Shown here one piece after another: positions 10,898-21,750 of a stretch of 64,000 nucleotides of DNA (its first letter is position 1; each line of letters opens with the position of its first letter). Source of the stretch: Kryptolebias marmoratus. Its lineage: Eukaryota > Chordata > Actinopteri > Cyprinodontiformes > Rivulidae. The notes under the pieces were generated by a model. That model saw only the letters and a list, made by a program, of their open reading frames with translations. It had not been told where the DNA came from and ran no database searches. The position numbers and the translations under genes were made by a program. Where the stretch lies: contig NC_051438.1 of NCBI RefSeq assembly GCF_001649575.2, forward strand, positions 27,799,605-27,863,604, in the 5' to 3' direction.

Positions 10898-11106
10898 CAG
10901 GGGTGTCCAATCCTGGTCCTCAGGGCCACCATCCTGCATGTTTTCCTTGTTCCTCTGCTCCAACACACCTGATCTATCAATGGTTGATTAACAGGCTTCT
11001 GCAGAACATGAAGAGGTGATTTAACCATGAATCAGGTGTGTTGGAGCAGGGAAACAAGGAAAACCTGCAGGACGGTGGCCCTGAGGACCAGGGTTGGAGA
11101 CCCCCG
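10898..11106. mobile_element. Palindromic hAT-type MITE with 8-bp target duplication
   Basis: A 209-bp element beginning CAGGGGTGTCCAATCCTGG, with the inverse sequence at the right end. The two arms, about 76 bp each, pair almost fully. The 8 bases GTCCAAAC occur directly on both sides, at 10890-10897 and 11107-11114. A CAGGG-type terminus with an 8-bp duplication is typical of the hAT superfamily. It has no coding capacity. A second copy is at 36377-36584. Confidence 0.9.
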
Positions 11107-11192
11107 GTCCAAACAATGATTTCTGTTCCTGTTTGGGGTTTTCCCTCAAAGAGCTTCAAAAACTTTATTATTAGGACGTAAATGATCTAAAG

Positions 11193-11669
11193 CAGGGGTG
11201 TCAAACCAAGTGATGCAAGGGGCCCAAAATTAAAAATTTGGTCCTAGCCAAGGGCCAATCACGATCAATATTAATTTAAAATTACATAAATTAATTGGTT
11301 TTAGATGTATTATGTCAAATCATTCATATAGAAATATCAATGACCTTTTCCCAGTTACAGATTATACAGAATTTAGAGCAAACAGACTTTAATGAACACA
11401 GACAAATAGATTAAACTTCAAAAAGCTCATCATTAGCAGTCATTTCTTACGCCTTTCTGACGCCTTTTAAATGAAGTTTTTAACATTAAAATAGACAAAA
11501 ACCTGATCATACAGAAATTAAAACTATATATTGTTGGCTTCTAAGTCACTGTCAGAGAAAACTTCACTAATTAGGCTCAGTTTTTTAAAGCAAAATAAGA
11601 ATCAGAGACTCGATCTGAACCAGACTAGAGGGCCGGATCTGGCCCGTGGGCCTTGATTTGACACGTGTG
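11193..11669. mobile_element. Non-autonomous hAT-type element with 8-bp target duplication
   Basis: A 477-bp element. The left end CAGGGGTGTCAAACCAAG and the reverse of the right end, CACACGTGTCAAATCAAG, match at 14 of 18 positions. ATCTAAAG is duplicated exactly at 11185-11192 and 11670-11677. The interior is AT-rich and non-coding. The ends GGGGCCC and GGCCGGATCTGGCCC are typical of a common teleost hAT family. A decayed relative of the interior is near 16198-16360. Confidence 0.9.
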
Positions 11670-11677
11670 ATCTAAAG

Positions 11678-12900
11678 ATGATCAGCCAAACTGTGAAAGT
11701 CTAAATGCTTTTTAAACCGAGGGCAGAAAACAAGGAGGGGGGGCTTAAAATGGAGCCTTGAGGGACCCCGGAGTTAAGAGTGGACGCTGTTGGTTCTGAC
11801 TAATTAAAATCTAAAGATCTAAAGTTTTATTTTCCACACCGCTGCAGAAAAGTTCAGTCCAAACAAAAATAAAACATCAGGGTCAAACGTCGAGCGTAAA
11901 TCTGCTCTGATTTTGACGAAACGCTGTTTGCCTCAGAGGCAACGTCAGTATTTTCTGTAAACCTGGAGAACGCATCACGTCCCTCGCTGCCTCAGACGGT
12001 TTTCTCCTCAAGGATCCCAGATTTCACGGTCAGCACGAAGAAACAAAAGCAGACAAGAAGGAAAAACCAACAAAACATCTTCTGGACAGAAATCTGTCCT
12101 CAGCCAGAGAAAATCTAACAACGGGGAGGGAAGGTTTGTCTTGTTTGGGGTCAAATTTAAAGAATATATTTTTTAAATAAGCAGCAGATAACTGAGACAT
12201 CGGATCGTTTGTGGCACATTTCTTTCCAACTTGAACACGACTCTGACACCGAAACACGGATTTTCTTCTCTCCTTTCAGGCTTAAAGCCACAGTAAATCA
12301 TCGTTGCTTCCTCAATTTCACGCATTTTACCGTCTTTTCTCCTGTGAGGCTGAAGGGAACGCCGGCGACTTTCGCAGCTTCGGAGGAGAAACATTCCTCG
12401 GCTGCTGGAGCAGATTCTGTCAAACTGCCGCCTGACAGCCGAGTAATTACGAGTTAAAACTGCGTCTTTGTGTCAGTTTCTTTGCGGTGAAACTGAAACT
12501 GAACCGCGTCTCCTGGGGGTTTGTGCGTCGTGCTGCAGGACCAGCTGTTTGGGCGTAAATTAAACCGTCCGTCTGACAGAGAAGGTCAAAGTTAAAGTCG
12601 AATGGCTGCTTCCTCCTCGCAGACACCAAAGCTCCTGCAGATGTTTGTCTTCTGCAGCTGAAGGTCCAGCTTCTGGTTCCACCCGGAAGGCGGGTCGATC
12701 AAACGGCAGAACTTTGTGTTCAAAACGACCCGATCTGAGCTGGAGCTGGAAGGAGTGATGAAAACACGAGGTAAAAACAAAAAGCAAAAAGAAAAGTTTA
12801 GTTTGAAGGCTCAGAAACACGAGAGACACAAACTCCAAAAAACAGAAAACCCCGAAAATGGCAGCAAGGAAGAGACGGACCACAGAGGAGAGGACCGCCG
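11678..12900. other. No recognised feature
   Basis: Overlapping frames on both strands in 12030-12910 show no domain. No repeat was seen before the minisatellite. Confidence 0.35.
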
Positions 12901-13180
12901 GACCTCCTGAGAACACCTCAAGACCCCCGAGGACACCTGGGGACCCCTGAGGACCCCTGAAGATGCCTGAGGACCAATGAAGACACATGAGGACCAATGA
13001 AGACACCTGAGGACTCCTGGGGACCCCTGAAGACTCCTGGGGACCCCTGAGGACAATTGAGGACACCCATAGACACTTGAGGACACTTGGAGACCTCTGA
13101 GAACACCTGAGGACCCCTATGGACCAATGAGGACACATGAGAACCAATGAGGACCAATGAGGACACCTGAGGACACCAGG
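12901..13180 (+). repeat. 10-bp minisatellite, about 28 units in unbroken phase
   Basis: Every unit is 10 bp, consensus NNCCTGAGGA, with no indel across 280 bp. Variant units built on ACCAATGAGG recur and also occur in the array at 17.4-18.1 kb. Several junctions create CACCTG. Long minus-strand frames rich in Ser, Gly, Val and Leu through here only translate the repeat. Confidence 0.95.
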
Positions 13181-13186
13181 GGGCGC
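13173..13186 (+). promoter_or_regulatory. CTCF-like core, one mismatch
   Basis: ACACCAGGGGGCGC matches the vertebrate CTCF core CCASYAGRKGGCRS at 13 of 14 positions. It lies at the end of the 10-bp minisatellite and reads on the plus strand. Confidence 0.45.
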
Positions 13187-14123
13187 CCCGTGGATTCAGA
13201 CGTGTCGTTGGACCTGGTTCTGGAAGTCCCACGTTGCTGTTTGAGTTTTGGCGTCGGCGCCTCGTTGGCTCCCGTCGGGAGAAATTTCTGCTCAAAACTT
13301 TAACCTGACAGGAAACGGCGTCCCCGATTTTAAATTTCTTTGGACCTAAACCGAGGAGAGACATTTTCACAAAGACGCTCTGGGAATGGACGGAACATGA
13401 CGCTTCCTCAGCGCCTGTCCAAACAGCTGATTGGACGCCAACACCAACTGAGGCTCAAGAAACGTCCATAACTGTCCGTGAGGGACACGTGTCCACTTTG
13501 AACCACATGTTGGGAGGATTTAGGTGTCTAAGCTCGTGGAGACGTTAATGTTTTGCCTGAGAAGACGGTTTTTAATCAGCCGAAGTTGTTCTCGTGTAAA
13601 AGCTGACAGAAACACTTTTCAGTCTCCGCGGCGTCTCTCTCCGTTTGATTTCGAGCCACACGTCTCCATCGTAAAAACCCTTCGGGGGGAAAATGTGTTT
13701 TGAGTTTCAGGAAGGGGGGGAAAGAGTTTCTGACAGAACCGAGCGTTAATCTGAATCTGCTGCCACGTTATCGCCTCCTGAATCCGACCAGCCGAACATT
13801 TAGGATCAGACGCAAAGAGCTGCGATCGCCTCCTGACGACCAGGACGTCAAACGTGTCCCCTGCGGAGGACGTCTGTAAACCTGGATGTCTCCACGCTGA
13901 CATGTAGGGCCTTTCAATGAGACCAAACGTGACGAGCAGAGAGAAAACCAGGCCAACATGGCTCAGTCTGGACGTCACGATTTGGATTCAATTCTTAAAA
14001 AAAAAAAAAAAAAAAGCAAAACTCATCCCCGTTCCCAACCGCTGGGTTTTCAAACTCGGCCTTCTTCGGAGCTCCGGAGCTTCGAGAACATTTAAAGTTT
14101 CAATGAGTCGTGGACAGTTGGGA
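13187..14123. other. No recognised feature
   Basis: Non-coding sequence with an 18-20 bp poly-A run near 13998-14017. The overlapping minus-strand frames at 13619-13978 have no domain. Confidence 0.35.
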
Positions 14124-14306
14124 ATCCGTGTATGGTTCGTTCTTTGGTTTTTTCATTTCAAGATAAAATTGCAAAAATAAAAAAGGGGTACATTTTGGTT
14201 TTTTTTAACTGCAATGGTTAAACCAAAGACGAGCTTTTATTTTGTTGTTAATTCAACGGGACCTTATGGCGGAACCGGAAATGAAGACCTGAACTCCTGG
14301 CAGTTA

Positions 14307-14320
14307 CCAGCAGGTGGCGG
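14307..14320 (+). promoter_or_regulatory. CTCF-like core in left arm of foldback element
   Basis: CCAGCAGGTGGCGG fits all 14 positions of the CTCF core CCASYAGRKGGCRS. It lies in the left arm of the element. Confidence 0.55.
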
Positions 14321-14474
14321 TAATGAAGTGATTTAATGACTTCCTTGGAATATTAAAGAAATCTTGTTGACGGTAAGATCATCAGCTCTCAATGAAATGC
14401 GTCGATTCCCTCTAAATAAGACAAACGGATCCATTTTTAAACTGCTAGATTAAAGAAACTGAAGGTGTACATTA

Positions 14475-14488
14475 CCGCCACCTACTGG
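14475..14488 (-). promoter_or_regulatory. CTCF-like core in right arm of foldback element
   Basis: The minus strand reads CCAGTAGGTGGCGG and fits all 14 positions of the CTCF core. It faces the plus-strand core at 14307, so the two are convergent and about 155 bp apart. Confidence 0.55.
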
Positions 14489-14737
14489 TAACTGCCGGGA
14501 GTTCAGGTCTTCATTTCCGGTTCCGCCATAAGGTCCCGTTGAATTAACAACAAAATAAAAGCTTGTCTTTGTTTAAAAAAAACCCAAAACGTACCCCTTT
14601 TTTATTTTTGCCATTGCCGTTTTTCTCTTTTCGTTTTAAAAACGAAAAAGCAAAAAAAAACACATGCTTGTTTTGTTTTTGCAATTTTATTTTGAAACGA
14701 AAAAACCAAAGAACAAACCGCACACGGACAGTTGGGA

Positions 14738-16197
14738 CTTCCTGTCTCTGAGTTTGTTTGTTTTCCCCCACAGACCTGTTTCTGTTTTCAAGGAAACGCT
14801 CTAAACTTTCCAAAATTTGACAAATTCTTCTTAATCCAACACCTTTTTTTTTAAGTTCACAAACAAATTATACATCAAATCGCTCGCATTAAAGTCTTCT
14901 TTAAGGTCGTTTGTGTCTCACGTCTTTAGGACTTACAGTTTTCGCTCAAACCCTGCAGAACGCAGCGCAAGAACTCCCAGGTTTCCATCGACTTCTACTA
15001 CATTTAAGCTTAGATTCCTGATAAAAACTGGATCCTTTTTTATTTGTTTCTTACATAAAACACTTCAGACTTCAGGCTTGCTGATTCATTTGAAAGTTTT
15101 TAAGCTTTTTGTGTCGTGAATTTTGATTTTTCTTCCTGAATTAAACTGAGAAAATCATTAATTTTGCAGGATATGTAACTTTGTTTTAACACAAGCTGAT
15201 AAAATAAAAGATAATTTATCTAAATGCTTATAAATCATCTGCCTCTAGGACCACCTTCCTCCGTCATAACATGCGCCTACTTGTTGATAGTTGTGAAAAT
15301 GCAGCAGCTTTTATTTTCACGGCTGGCCGAGCTCGTCATGGCGACGCCTTTCAGTCCTTTCAGGCTCCTTGGAGTGATTAAAGGCGACACAAAGCGCCGT
15401 CCTCGCTCAATGACTTTGAACTTTCCTCAAGTTTGAAACGTTGGTTCTCACGAGTGAAAAACCCCCAGAGGTGAAATTTGTGAATCGAGCTATAGATCGA
15501 GGACGCACACACACACACACCCCGGAAGAAAGCGTTAATTAGCTCAGATGTCCAGACAAACATCCTGACGCTCCCCTGGAGGCAGCAGGGAGACTTCAGG
15601 AGAATTTCAGGTTGTTTTCTCGGATTAAATACGATAAATAAATAGATTCCCTTCCTGCCGCAGCGTCACTGGAGCGCTTCCTAATGAGGGGTTTTAATCA
15701 GGGAATCCCTCGGCTTCCACAGCGGAGGTGAAGCCATGCGGAAGCGTCTCTTCCTGGACGGGATCCGGCACAGCGGGGACCGGTCCGCAGCCGATTCTGG
15801 TTCAAAAGAATCGTCTCGGCTCGATATTTCTCCCCGGGCAAAGAAAGTGGCGCTTCAAAGGCCTCCGCCGCTAATCCCGTTTGAGTTGTTGGAAGAAAAC
15901 TGCAGGAAAATCGGAGAGAAAGCGGTTAAAAGGCGACGCAGGTGGACGCTGTTCATCTGCGCGAGATCAGGAAGACAGAAAACGTGTTTTACATAAAGTT
16001 ATCCCGTTAGTTGAGGTTCATTTCAGCCAACCGTTGGTTTGAGTTCTTATTCCAGAACTGTTTCCTCCGCCGGGCCGCTCTCCTGCTGGAGATGAAGCCG
16101 ATCTCCAGCTGAGCGCTGACGTCTTTACTCCGAGGTGTTATCGCCCTGTAGGACCTGAAGAGACTGTTTGAGACTCTTCATCTCATGAAGACGTTAA
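14738..16197. other. No recognised feature; small (AC)8 tract
   Basis: No coding or mobile element seen. An (AC)8 tract is at 15506-15521. The 86-codon frame at 15736-15996 has no domain and no splice context. Confidence 0.35.
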
Positions 16198-16360
16198 AAA
16201 ACTGGATCCTAACCAAGAGCCAGTCCTGATCGATATTTATTGAAAGAAATCAGAATCTAACTCTGTTGTTTTCCGAATTTAAAACAAATATATTTTTGAC
16301 AAACAAACAAAAACAGGTTGAACTCAAAAAGACATCATTAGCTTTTATTTCTCATGCCTT
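16198..16360 (+). mobile_element. Decayed relative of the 11.2-kb hAT-type element
   Basis: Segments such as CTAACCAAGAGCCAGTCC, GATCGATATTTATTGAAA and CTCAAAAAGACATCATTAGC run in the same order as matching segments of the 11193-11669 element. Neither terminus remains. Confidence 0.55.
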
Positions 16361-16437
16361 AAAGCTCCGTCGTCCTCCACGAGACGTCAATAAGTCAGTT
16401 CGAGGTCACGTGGTTCTGATCAAAGTCCTTGGAAACT

Positions 16438-16592
16438 CCTCCCCCTTCCTGGAAGCTTCTCCAGTAAGCTCCTCCATCCTCCATGAAGCACCTCCTTCCT
16501 CCACGAAGTCCCACCCTCCTCCTGGAAGCCCCTCCTTCTTCCTGGAAGCCCCTCCCCACTCCATGAAGCTCCTCCCTCCTCCTGCAGCTTTA
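16438..16592 (+). repeat. CT-rich ~21-bp minisatellite
   Basis: Imperfect units of CCTGGAAGCCCCTCCTTCTT type. The same unit occurs three times at 58676-58742. Confidence 0.8.
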
Positions 16593-17405
16593 AAGCGGGT
16601 TCTTGTCGTCGTACAGATGTCTGCTTCTGCTCAGAATTCAGTGAAACCACAACCGAGTCTCCCGGTTCAGTTCTGAGCCCACAGCTAGTCCCCAGCAGGC
16701 GAAAACGGCTCCGTAAAGACCCGGGTTGATGTGGAAGAACCCGAGTGTCCCGCATCGAGCCCCCCTGATCCCACCCAGCACCTTCAGGCTGACCTGCCGG
16801 GTCAGACCTTCTCATCCAACATTGGTGCTAAAACTCAAACGCTCTACAGAAAGAATGGGCACAAACACCTCATGGAAAGCTTCGTTGTTGAACTCTTTCA
16901 GGTTCAAACTGGATAAACTCCTCTGGGAATCATCAACATGAAGATGCAGACAGTTTTCAGGAAAGAAGTGGAACATTTCTTCCATCTTTCCTGTTTTAAC
17001 TCCCCTCGTTTCATTCGAACACGTTGATTAAAACGTTCTGAGCTGCGTTGTTGGTCGTGAACAGGAAGTCTGATCTGAAGTGTATATTTAACTCATTTTC
17101 TGTGCTCCGTTCAGCTGAACGTCCCTCAGATAAACACGTGAACGAAACGCGTTCAGCTTTGATGTCTTCAGATGAAACGTTTTTCCTCTTAATCATTAAT
17201 CGAGCCCTTGAAGCTGGAAGGTTTCTCAGCCCAGATGCAAAAAGATTATTTATAGCGCAGATGATAATGTGGATTCATCTGGGCCGGGTCCCTGCGGGGT
17301 TTCAGAGAAAAATAAATAAATAAATGAACAGGCTGGTTGTGGTCCAGTGCCAGCAGACGGGTCTCTGCAAACAAACTGATGAAGCTGCTTCTCCTGAGGA
17401 TCCCT
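16593..17405. other. No recognised feature
   Basis: Ordinary non-coding sequence. Short overlapping frames lack any domain. Confidence 0.3.
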
Positions 17406-18112
17406 GAGAGCTGAAGCAGTTTGTTCAGGAGGACATGGACACCTGAGGACACCTGAGGACCCCTGAGGACCAATGAGGACCCCTGAGAACACCTGGGGAC
17501 ACCTGAGGACCCCTGTGGACCAATGAGGACCCCTGAGGACCCTTGTGGACCAATGAGGACCCCTGAGGACCAATGAGAACACCCGATAACCCCTGAGAAC
17601 ACCTGAGGACCCCATAGAGTCTGAGAGCTGGAGCAGTTTGTTCAGGAGGACACCTGAGGACACCTGGGGACCCCTGAGGACCCCTGGGGACCAATGAGGA
17701 CACCTGAGGACTGATGAGGAATACTGAGAACACCTGAGGACCTCTAAAGAACCCTAAGGACACATGAGGAAACCCCAGGACACCTGAGGACCCCTGTGGA
17801 CCAATGACGGCACCTGAGAACACCTGGGGACCCCTGAGGACACCTGTGGACCAATAAGAACATCAGATAACCCCTGAGAACACCTGAGGACCCCTGGGGA
17901 CCGATGAGGACAACTGAGAACACATGAGGACCCCTGGGGACCTCTGAAGACCCCTAAGGACACCTGGAGACCCTGTGGACTCCTGAGGACCCCTGAGGAC
18001 ACCTGTGGACCAATGAGGGCCAGTGAGGACCAATGAGGACACCTGAGGAAACCCCAGGACACCTGGAGACCCTGAGGACTCCTGAGGATCCCTGGGGACA
18101 CCTGTGGACAGG
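17406..18112 (+). repeat. Long 10-bp minisatellite array with an internal duplicated block
   Basis: About 65 units of 10 bp, consensus ACCTGAGGAC, with variants CAATGAGGAC, CCCTGAGGAC and ACCTGTGGAC. The 10-bp phase holds over long runs and breaks only at a few points, one near 17970. A non-repeat block, GAGAGCTGAAGCAGTTTGTT, precedes the array at 17406 and recurs inside it near 17622 with one change, so flank and array were duplicated together. Four long minus-strand frames here are translations of the repeat. Confidence 0.95.
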
Positions 18113-19180
18113 TGCAGAAGACTCAGATTTCACTGCCTCAAACAAAATATGAAATAGTTAATATTTCATAATAGTCCTTATTTTTTGTCATTGGTTTGTT
18201 TTTTTAATATAATCAAATATAAAACAAAGACGTGGAAGAAGATCAAAAAGCTCCGATCGAAACCCTGCAGGGGATTTTTTATCTGTCTCTTTGTTTTCAG
18301 AGCTGGCCTCGTTAGCATAAAGGTGGTTTAATATCGGATCTGTCCTCCTTAACGAGGGAATTTAACGTCCCCTAATTTCAGCTTCTCTTAGCCGTCCAGA
18401 CCCGGGATCTGATAAAAACTTCTCTTCTTGCCTTTGAAGTCTGAAAACGATGAATCCGTTTTTCCACGTTTGTCTCTTTGTTCCCGGAGAAGAGAAGAGG
18501 TTTAAACTGTGTGTGATTAATTACACGCGCCCTCCGGCTCGTTAATGTTCCCACCTGTTCGGCTGACAGTAAAAACACTTTCTCTTCCTTTCATGTGTTC
18601 CTGAAGCCAACCGGAGAACTTCTCCTCCCTCTGAAGCTCCGGCTCGACTCTTTGGCCTCTTTAAAAACTATTAAAGGATCGATCAAACCCTTTAAAGTTT
18701 AGAAGCTTTCAGTTTTTGTCCGTAATGTATTCCAGAAACTTATTAAAATGAAATTAATGAGTTTCTATCCCACCTGGTTTGTATCATACCTTACAATAGC
18801 AGCCATCTTCCCCCCCGTTTTTAATTTTTCTTGGTTTTTTGGCAGCGCGTTCTCACGACTCGGAGCCAGGACTTTTGTTTTATGTCACCAGTTGAAGCTG
18901 CAAGCTCGGCTTCAAAGTTAAAACCAAGTTTCAGGAAAATTTAGGGGCCGAAAAGTGAAGTTTGGCAGATAAACAAAGTCATAAAACATTTTAATTAATT
19001 AAAAGTGTGAAAGGCTGGATTTAAAAGTAGCAAATCTTAATGCAGCAGGTTCACAGAAATGAGCCGATGGGTTTTTAATGTTACAGGTCAGATTCAGAGT
19101 TTCATAAAAAGCTGCTGGATGTTTTTTGAACGGCTGTTTTTCAACAGTTGAAACCTTGGAACTAACCTGAGCCCTCAGAG
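18113..19180. other. No recognised feature
   Basis: Non-coding. A short AGCAGCCATCTTCC near 18800 could be a trace of family A, but it is too short to call. Confidence 0.3.
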
Positions 19181-19184
19181 TTCG

Positions 19185-19385
19185 TGTTGGGGAAGACTCT
19201 CAGCTACCGTCAAACCAAAGTTTACTTCAACGGTTGTAAAACTGACTGAATAATAACCAGTTTTTGTTGTTTTCTGAGCTCGCTTGGCTGCAGTGGCCAT
19301 CTTAAACTGGGTTGCCTTCGAGAGTTAACGGGCTGAAGACGTCCATCTAGTGGTTCAGCAGATATTTTGCTAACAGGGGTCGATA
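19185..19385 (+). repeat. Family A dispersed repeat copy
   Basis: GACTCTCAGCTACCGTC, GTAAAACTGACTGAATAA, GCAGTGGCCATCTTAAAC and CAGATATTTTGCTAACAG appear in the family order. GTCCATCTAGTGG at 19341-19353 resembles a CTCF core on the minus strand with two mismatches. Confidence 0.8.
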
Positions 19386-20916
19386 ATTTAAACAAAACGT
19401 TTTTGTGACAAACTTTCAGAGCTAAGATGATGAAGAATCTTTAAAGGAGAAATGAAATAAAATTAAAAAATAAGAGTTTTTATGTTTTTCTTTGAGTTAA
19501 ACCCCATCATAAACCCTCCAGGGTCCGTTTCTCTGGTTTCAAACGTTAACGACTTGTTTTTAGAGTTTCTGTGGGCTGATTGTGGGCGGAGTTACCTCCT
19601 TAGAAGGAGGCGGGGCCAGCTGTGGCAGACCGCTGTAGGACACTGAGGAGGTTCCTGTCGCCGCGATTATCAGAGGAAATGGAAGCAGAAGAAGAAGCAG
19701 AAGAAGAGGACCAGTTGGTCTGCAGTGATGCTGGCGGGAACTGGAGCCCCACGTTTCACCAGAGGAACCCCCGAGCTTCACGATGATGTCCCACAGTCTT
19801 CGAGGAGTTTCACCTCCGGATGGCGGGAGGTGGCCGCGCCGGTCGGACGGCAGGAGGAGGCCGGCGCCGGTCCTCCAGGCGATGGTTCTCCTGCTAAAGG
19901 TTTGTCTCTCAGGTTCTCCTCTTCAAAACCTTCTCTGCAGTCCGTCTCCAGACTCTGGTCCATCAAACCTTCTGGTCCTTCAGGAGCTGAAGGTTCAGCT
20001 GCTGGAGGTTTGGGTCGGTCCCCCCCCTACACTGTCTGAATTTACTACTTCCTGCCTTGTTGGCGTTCCTGATTGGCTCTCGATGCATCCCACTTCAGAG
20101 GGATCACAGGAAACAGCAAAGAGACTCCTGCAAACATTTTAAGACTCCTTTTCAAACGACGTCTCCAACAACCACAGCCCAGTGAGATTCTACCCGAATG
20201 AAACTGTCCAACTGTCTCCTGGAGACGAAAAGGAGGAAAAAAAATCAAATTAAGACACTATGAGACTAAATTGAGTTCACAAAGTTCTCGCAGAGTGATC
20301 ACAGAAAATGCAGAAAAGACCCGAGTAATTTTACCAATAAGTGTATTTTTTTTTTAAATGAGAGACTCTGACAACAAGCACCTTCTTAAAGTAACCCTCC
20401 CCGTGCGTTCAGTGGAAGGAAAAGATGTTTTCTCTGAACTCTTTTCTGCTTCCTGTCTTCAGACTCTTGTTGGAGCAACATAAAAACCGTCCAGCGCAGT
20501 GACAGGTGGAGTCCAAAGTTCAGAGAAGCTGACCTGAAACCCAACCCCGCCTGATTAAAGAGCTTTAATGGACAGAGTCACCGTCCCCCCCTCCCTCTGC
20601 GTCATCTGAACTGTTTCAAATCCTTTCAAAGGCAGGTCCCCGTCCCGGCGGGGCGTCCTCCTGCTGGGACGTCCTCTGAACTCGACTCTGACAGCTAACT
20701 CGAACAGACAGGTTAAGTGTGCGAAACAATTAAAGTCCCGACACCCCTGGAAGTTAAAAGGTGACACGTTTTCCTTCTTCTAATTGGTAAATGTTTGACT
20801 CAGAGGGATGAGTCAGGAGGAAGCTGTAAGACGCCACCTGTTCAACAAACATCCACATCAACATCAACACTTCACTCAGAATTAGGAGGAAAAACACAAC
20901 AAGATGTGGCTTAAAG
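19386..20916. other. Unannotated; one GC-rich open frame
   Basis: The plus frame at 19725-20039 (104 codons, rich in Ser, Gly, Pro and Arg) and its overlapping companions lie in a GC-rich patch. A short acidic run, MEAEEEAEEEDQLVC, is readable upstream from about 19679 in another frame. No domain is recognised, and the frames on both strands look alike in quality. It might be part of an unknown exon or an old element, but I do not call a gene. Confidence 0.2.
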
Positions 20917-21010
20917 CAGAGGTTCCCAAGGTTTGGCTCAGGACCCCACATTGGGTCAAGAAGCATCACGTGAGGGTCTCCAGATAATCTCCAGAAATCA
21001 AATTAAATCC
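20917..21010. mobile_element. hAT-like terminal fragment
   Basis: CAGAGGTTCCCAAGG followed by GGCTCAGGACCCCACATTGG resembles the CAGNGGTTCCCAA terminus of teleost hAT elements. The opposite end was not found, so the right limit is arbitrary. Confidence 0.5.
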
Positions 21011-21173
21011 AAACAGCTGGTTGAGAGCATTTTGTTGCCATTTTTCTTCTAAAGAAATGAAGACAATAAGCATTAATTCATAAATATAGTATGAAAACCA
21101 TGATGCCCTTGTTTTTTTAAACCATCAAGATACTAGAAGTAAAAAGACCGGAAGTGGAGGCCATCGTGGACGA

Positions 21174-21187
21174 GCGCCCCCTGGTGG
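21174..21187 (-). promoter_or_regulatory. Canonical CTCF-like core
   Basis: The minus strand reads CCACCAGGGGGCGC, preceded by TGG, so TGGCCACCAGGGGGCGC as a whole. This is the strongest form of the vertebrate CTCF core. It points toward the plus-strand cores at 13.17 and 14.31 kb. Confidence 0.65.
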
Positions 21188-21359
21188 CCAGCTCCAGCAC
21201 AGATCCCGCCCCTCTGCATAAACAAATCGAGTTAAAAATAAAAAACACACCTCAGATAATTGCTTTTAGGTGTTGATTCGATTCTGCTGCATGTTCAAAA
21301 ACTGCATTATTTAAATGTTTAGTGTCAGTTAGTTAATCGAGGCCTTAAGTGTCATCTCC

Positions 21360-21750
21360 ATCCATCTTCTTCCACTCATCTGTGGTCGGGTCGAGGAGGG
21401 AAACCCAGACCTCCTTCTCTACAGCTCCTCCTGGAGGACCCCGAGGAGTTCCCAGACCAGAGAGGATCCATAACCCCTCCGGAGAGTTCTGGGTCTGCCC
21501 CGAGGTCTCTTCTGTCCAAAGGGAGGCGTCCTATTTAGATGATGGACCACCTCAGCTGCCGCCTTTCGATGAGGAGGAGCAGCGGCTCTACTCCGAGCTA
21601 CCCCTGGATGATGGAGCTCCTCACCTCATCTCTAAGGCTGAGCCCGGCCGCCCAACGAAGGAAGCTCATTTCAGCCACTTGGATTAAGGATCTGGTTCTT
21701 TGGTTCACGTTCCAACCCTCACCTATGGCCTCGAGGTTTGGAACGTAGAT
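21360..21750 (-). pseudogene. Non-LTR retrotransposon RT C-terminal fragment
   Basis: On the minus strand this reads AGLSLRDEVRSSIIQG, an in-frame stop, then LGVEPLLLLIERRQLRW. This is the block that follows the reverse transcriptase domain in CR1/L2/Rex1-like elements of fish. Further toward lower coordinates the usual Arg-rich C-terminal region can be followed. The catalytic palm is absent. It is a 5'-truncated dead copy, as is normal for this class. Exact family unknown. Confidence 0.8.

Larger units (their letters stand above)
14124..14728. mobile_element. Foldback (long-TIR) DNA element with 9-bp target duplication
   Basis: The left arm, about 14124-14324, and the right arm, about 14471-14728, are inverted copies of each other around a unique core of about 145 bp. 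Both contain TTCTTTGGTTTTTTC, CTTATGGCGGAACCGG and CAGGTCTTCATTTCCGG in opposite senses. CAGTTGGGA lies directly outside each end, at 14115-14123 and 14729-14737. No transposase is encoded. Long terminal repeats with a 9-bp duplication suggest a Mutator-like origin, but hAT or P cannot be excluded. Each arm holds a perfect CTCF-like core. Confidence 0.85.

Noticed and set aside
17246..18145. Several minus-strand frames of Ser-Gly-Val-Leu repeats that look like a repetitive protein
   Set aside because: A 10-bp unit without stops opens all frames. The repeats are in DNA, not in a conserved protein register.
19725..20142. GC-rich frames that might be an exon with an acidic N-terminal run
   Set aside because: Frames on both strands are equally open, the acidic run is in another frame, and no family is recognised.
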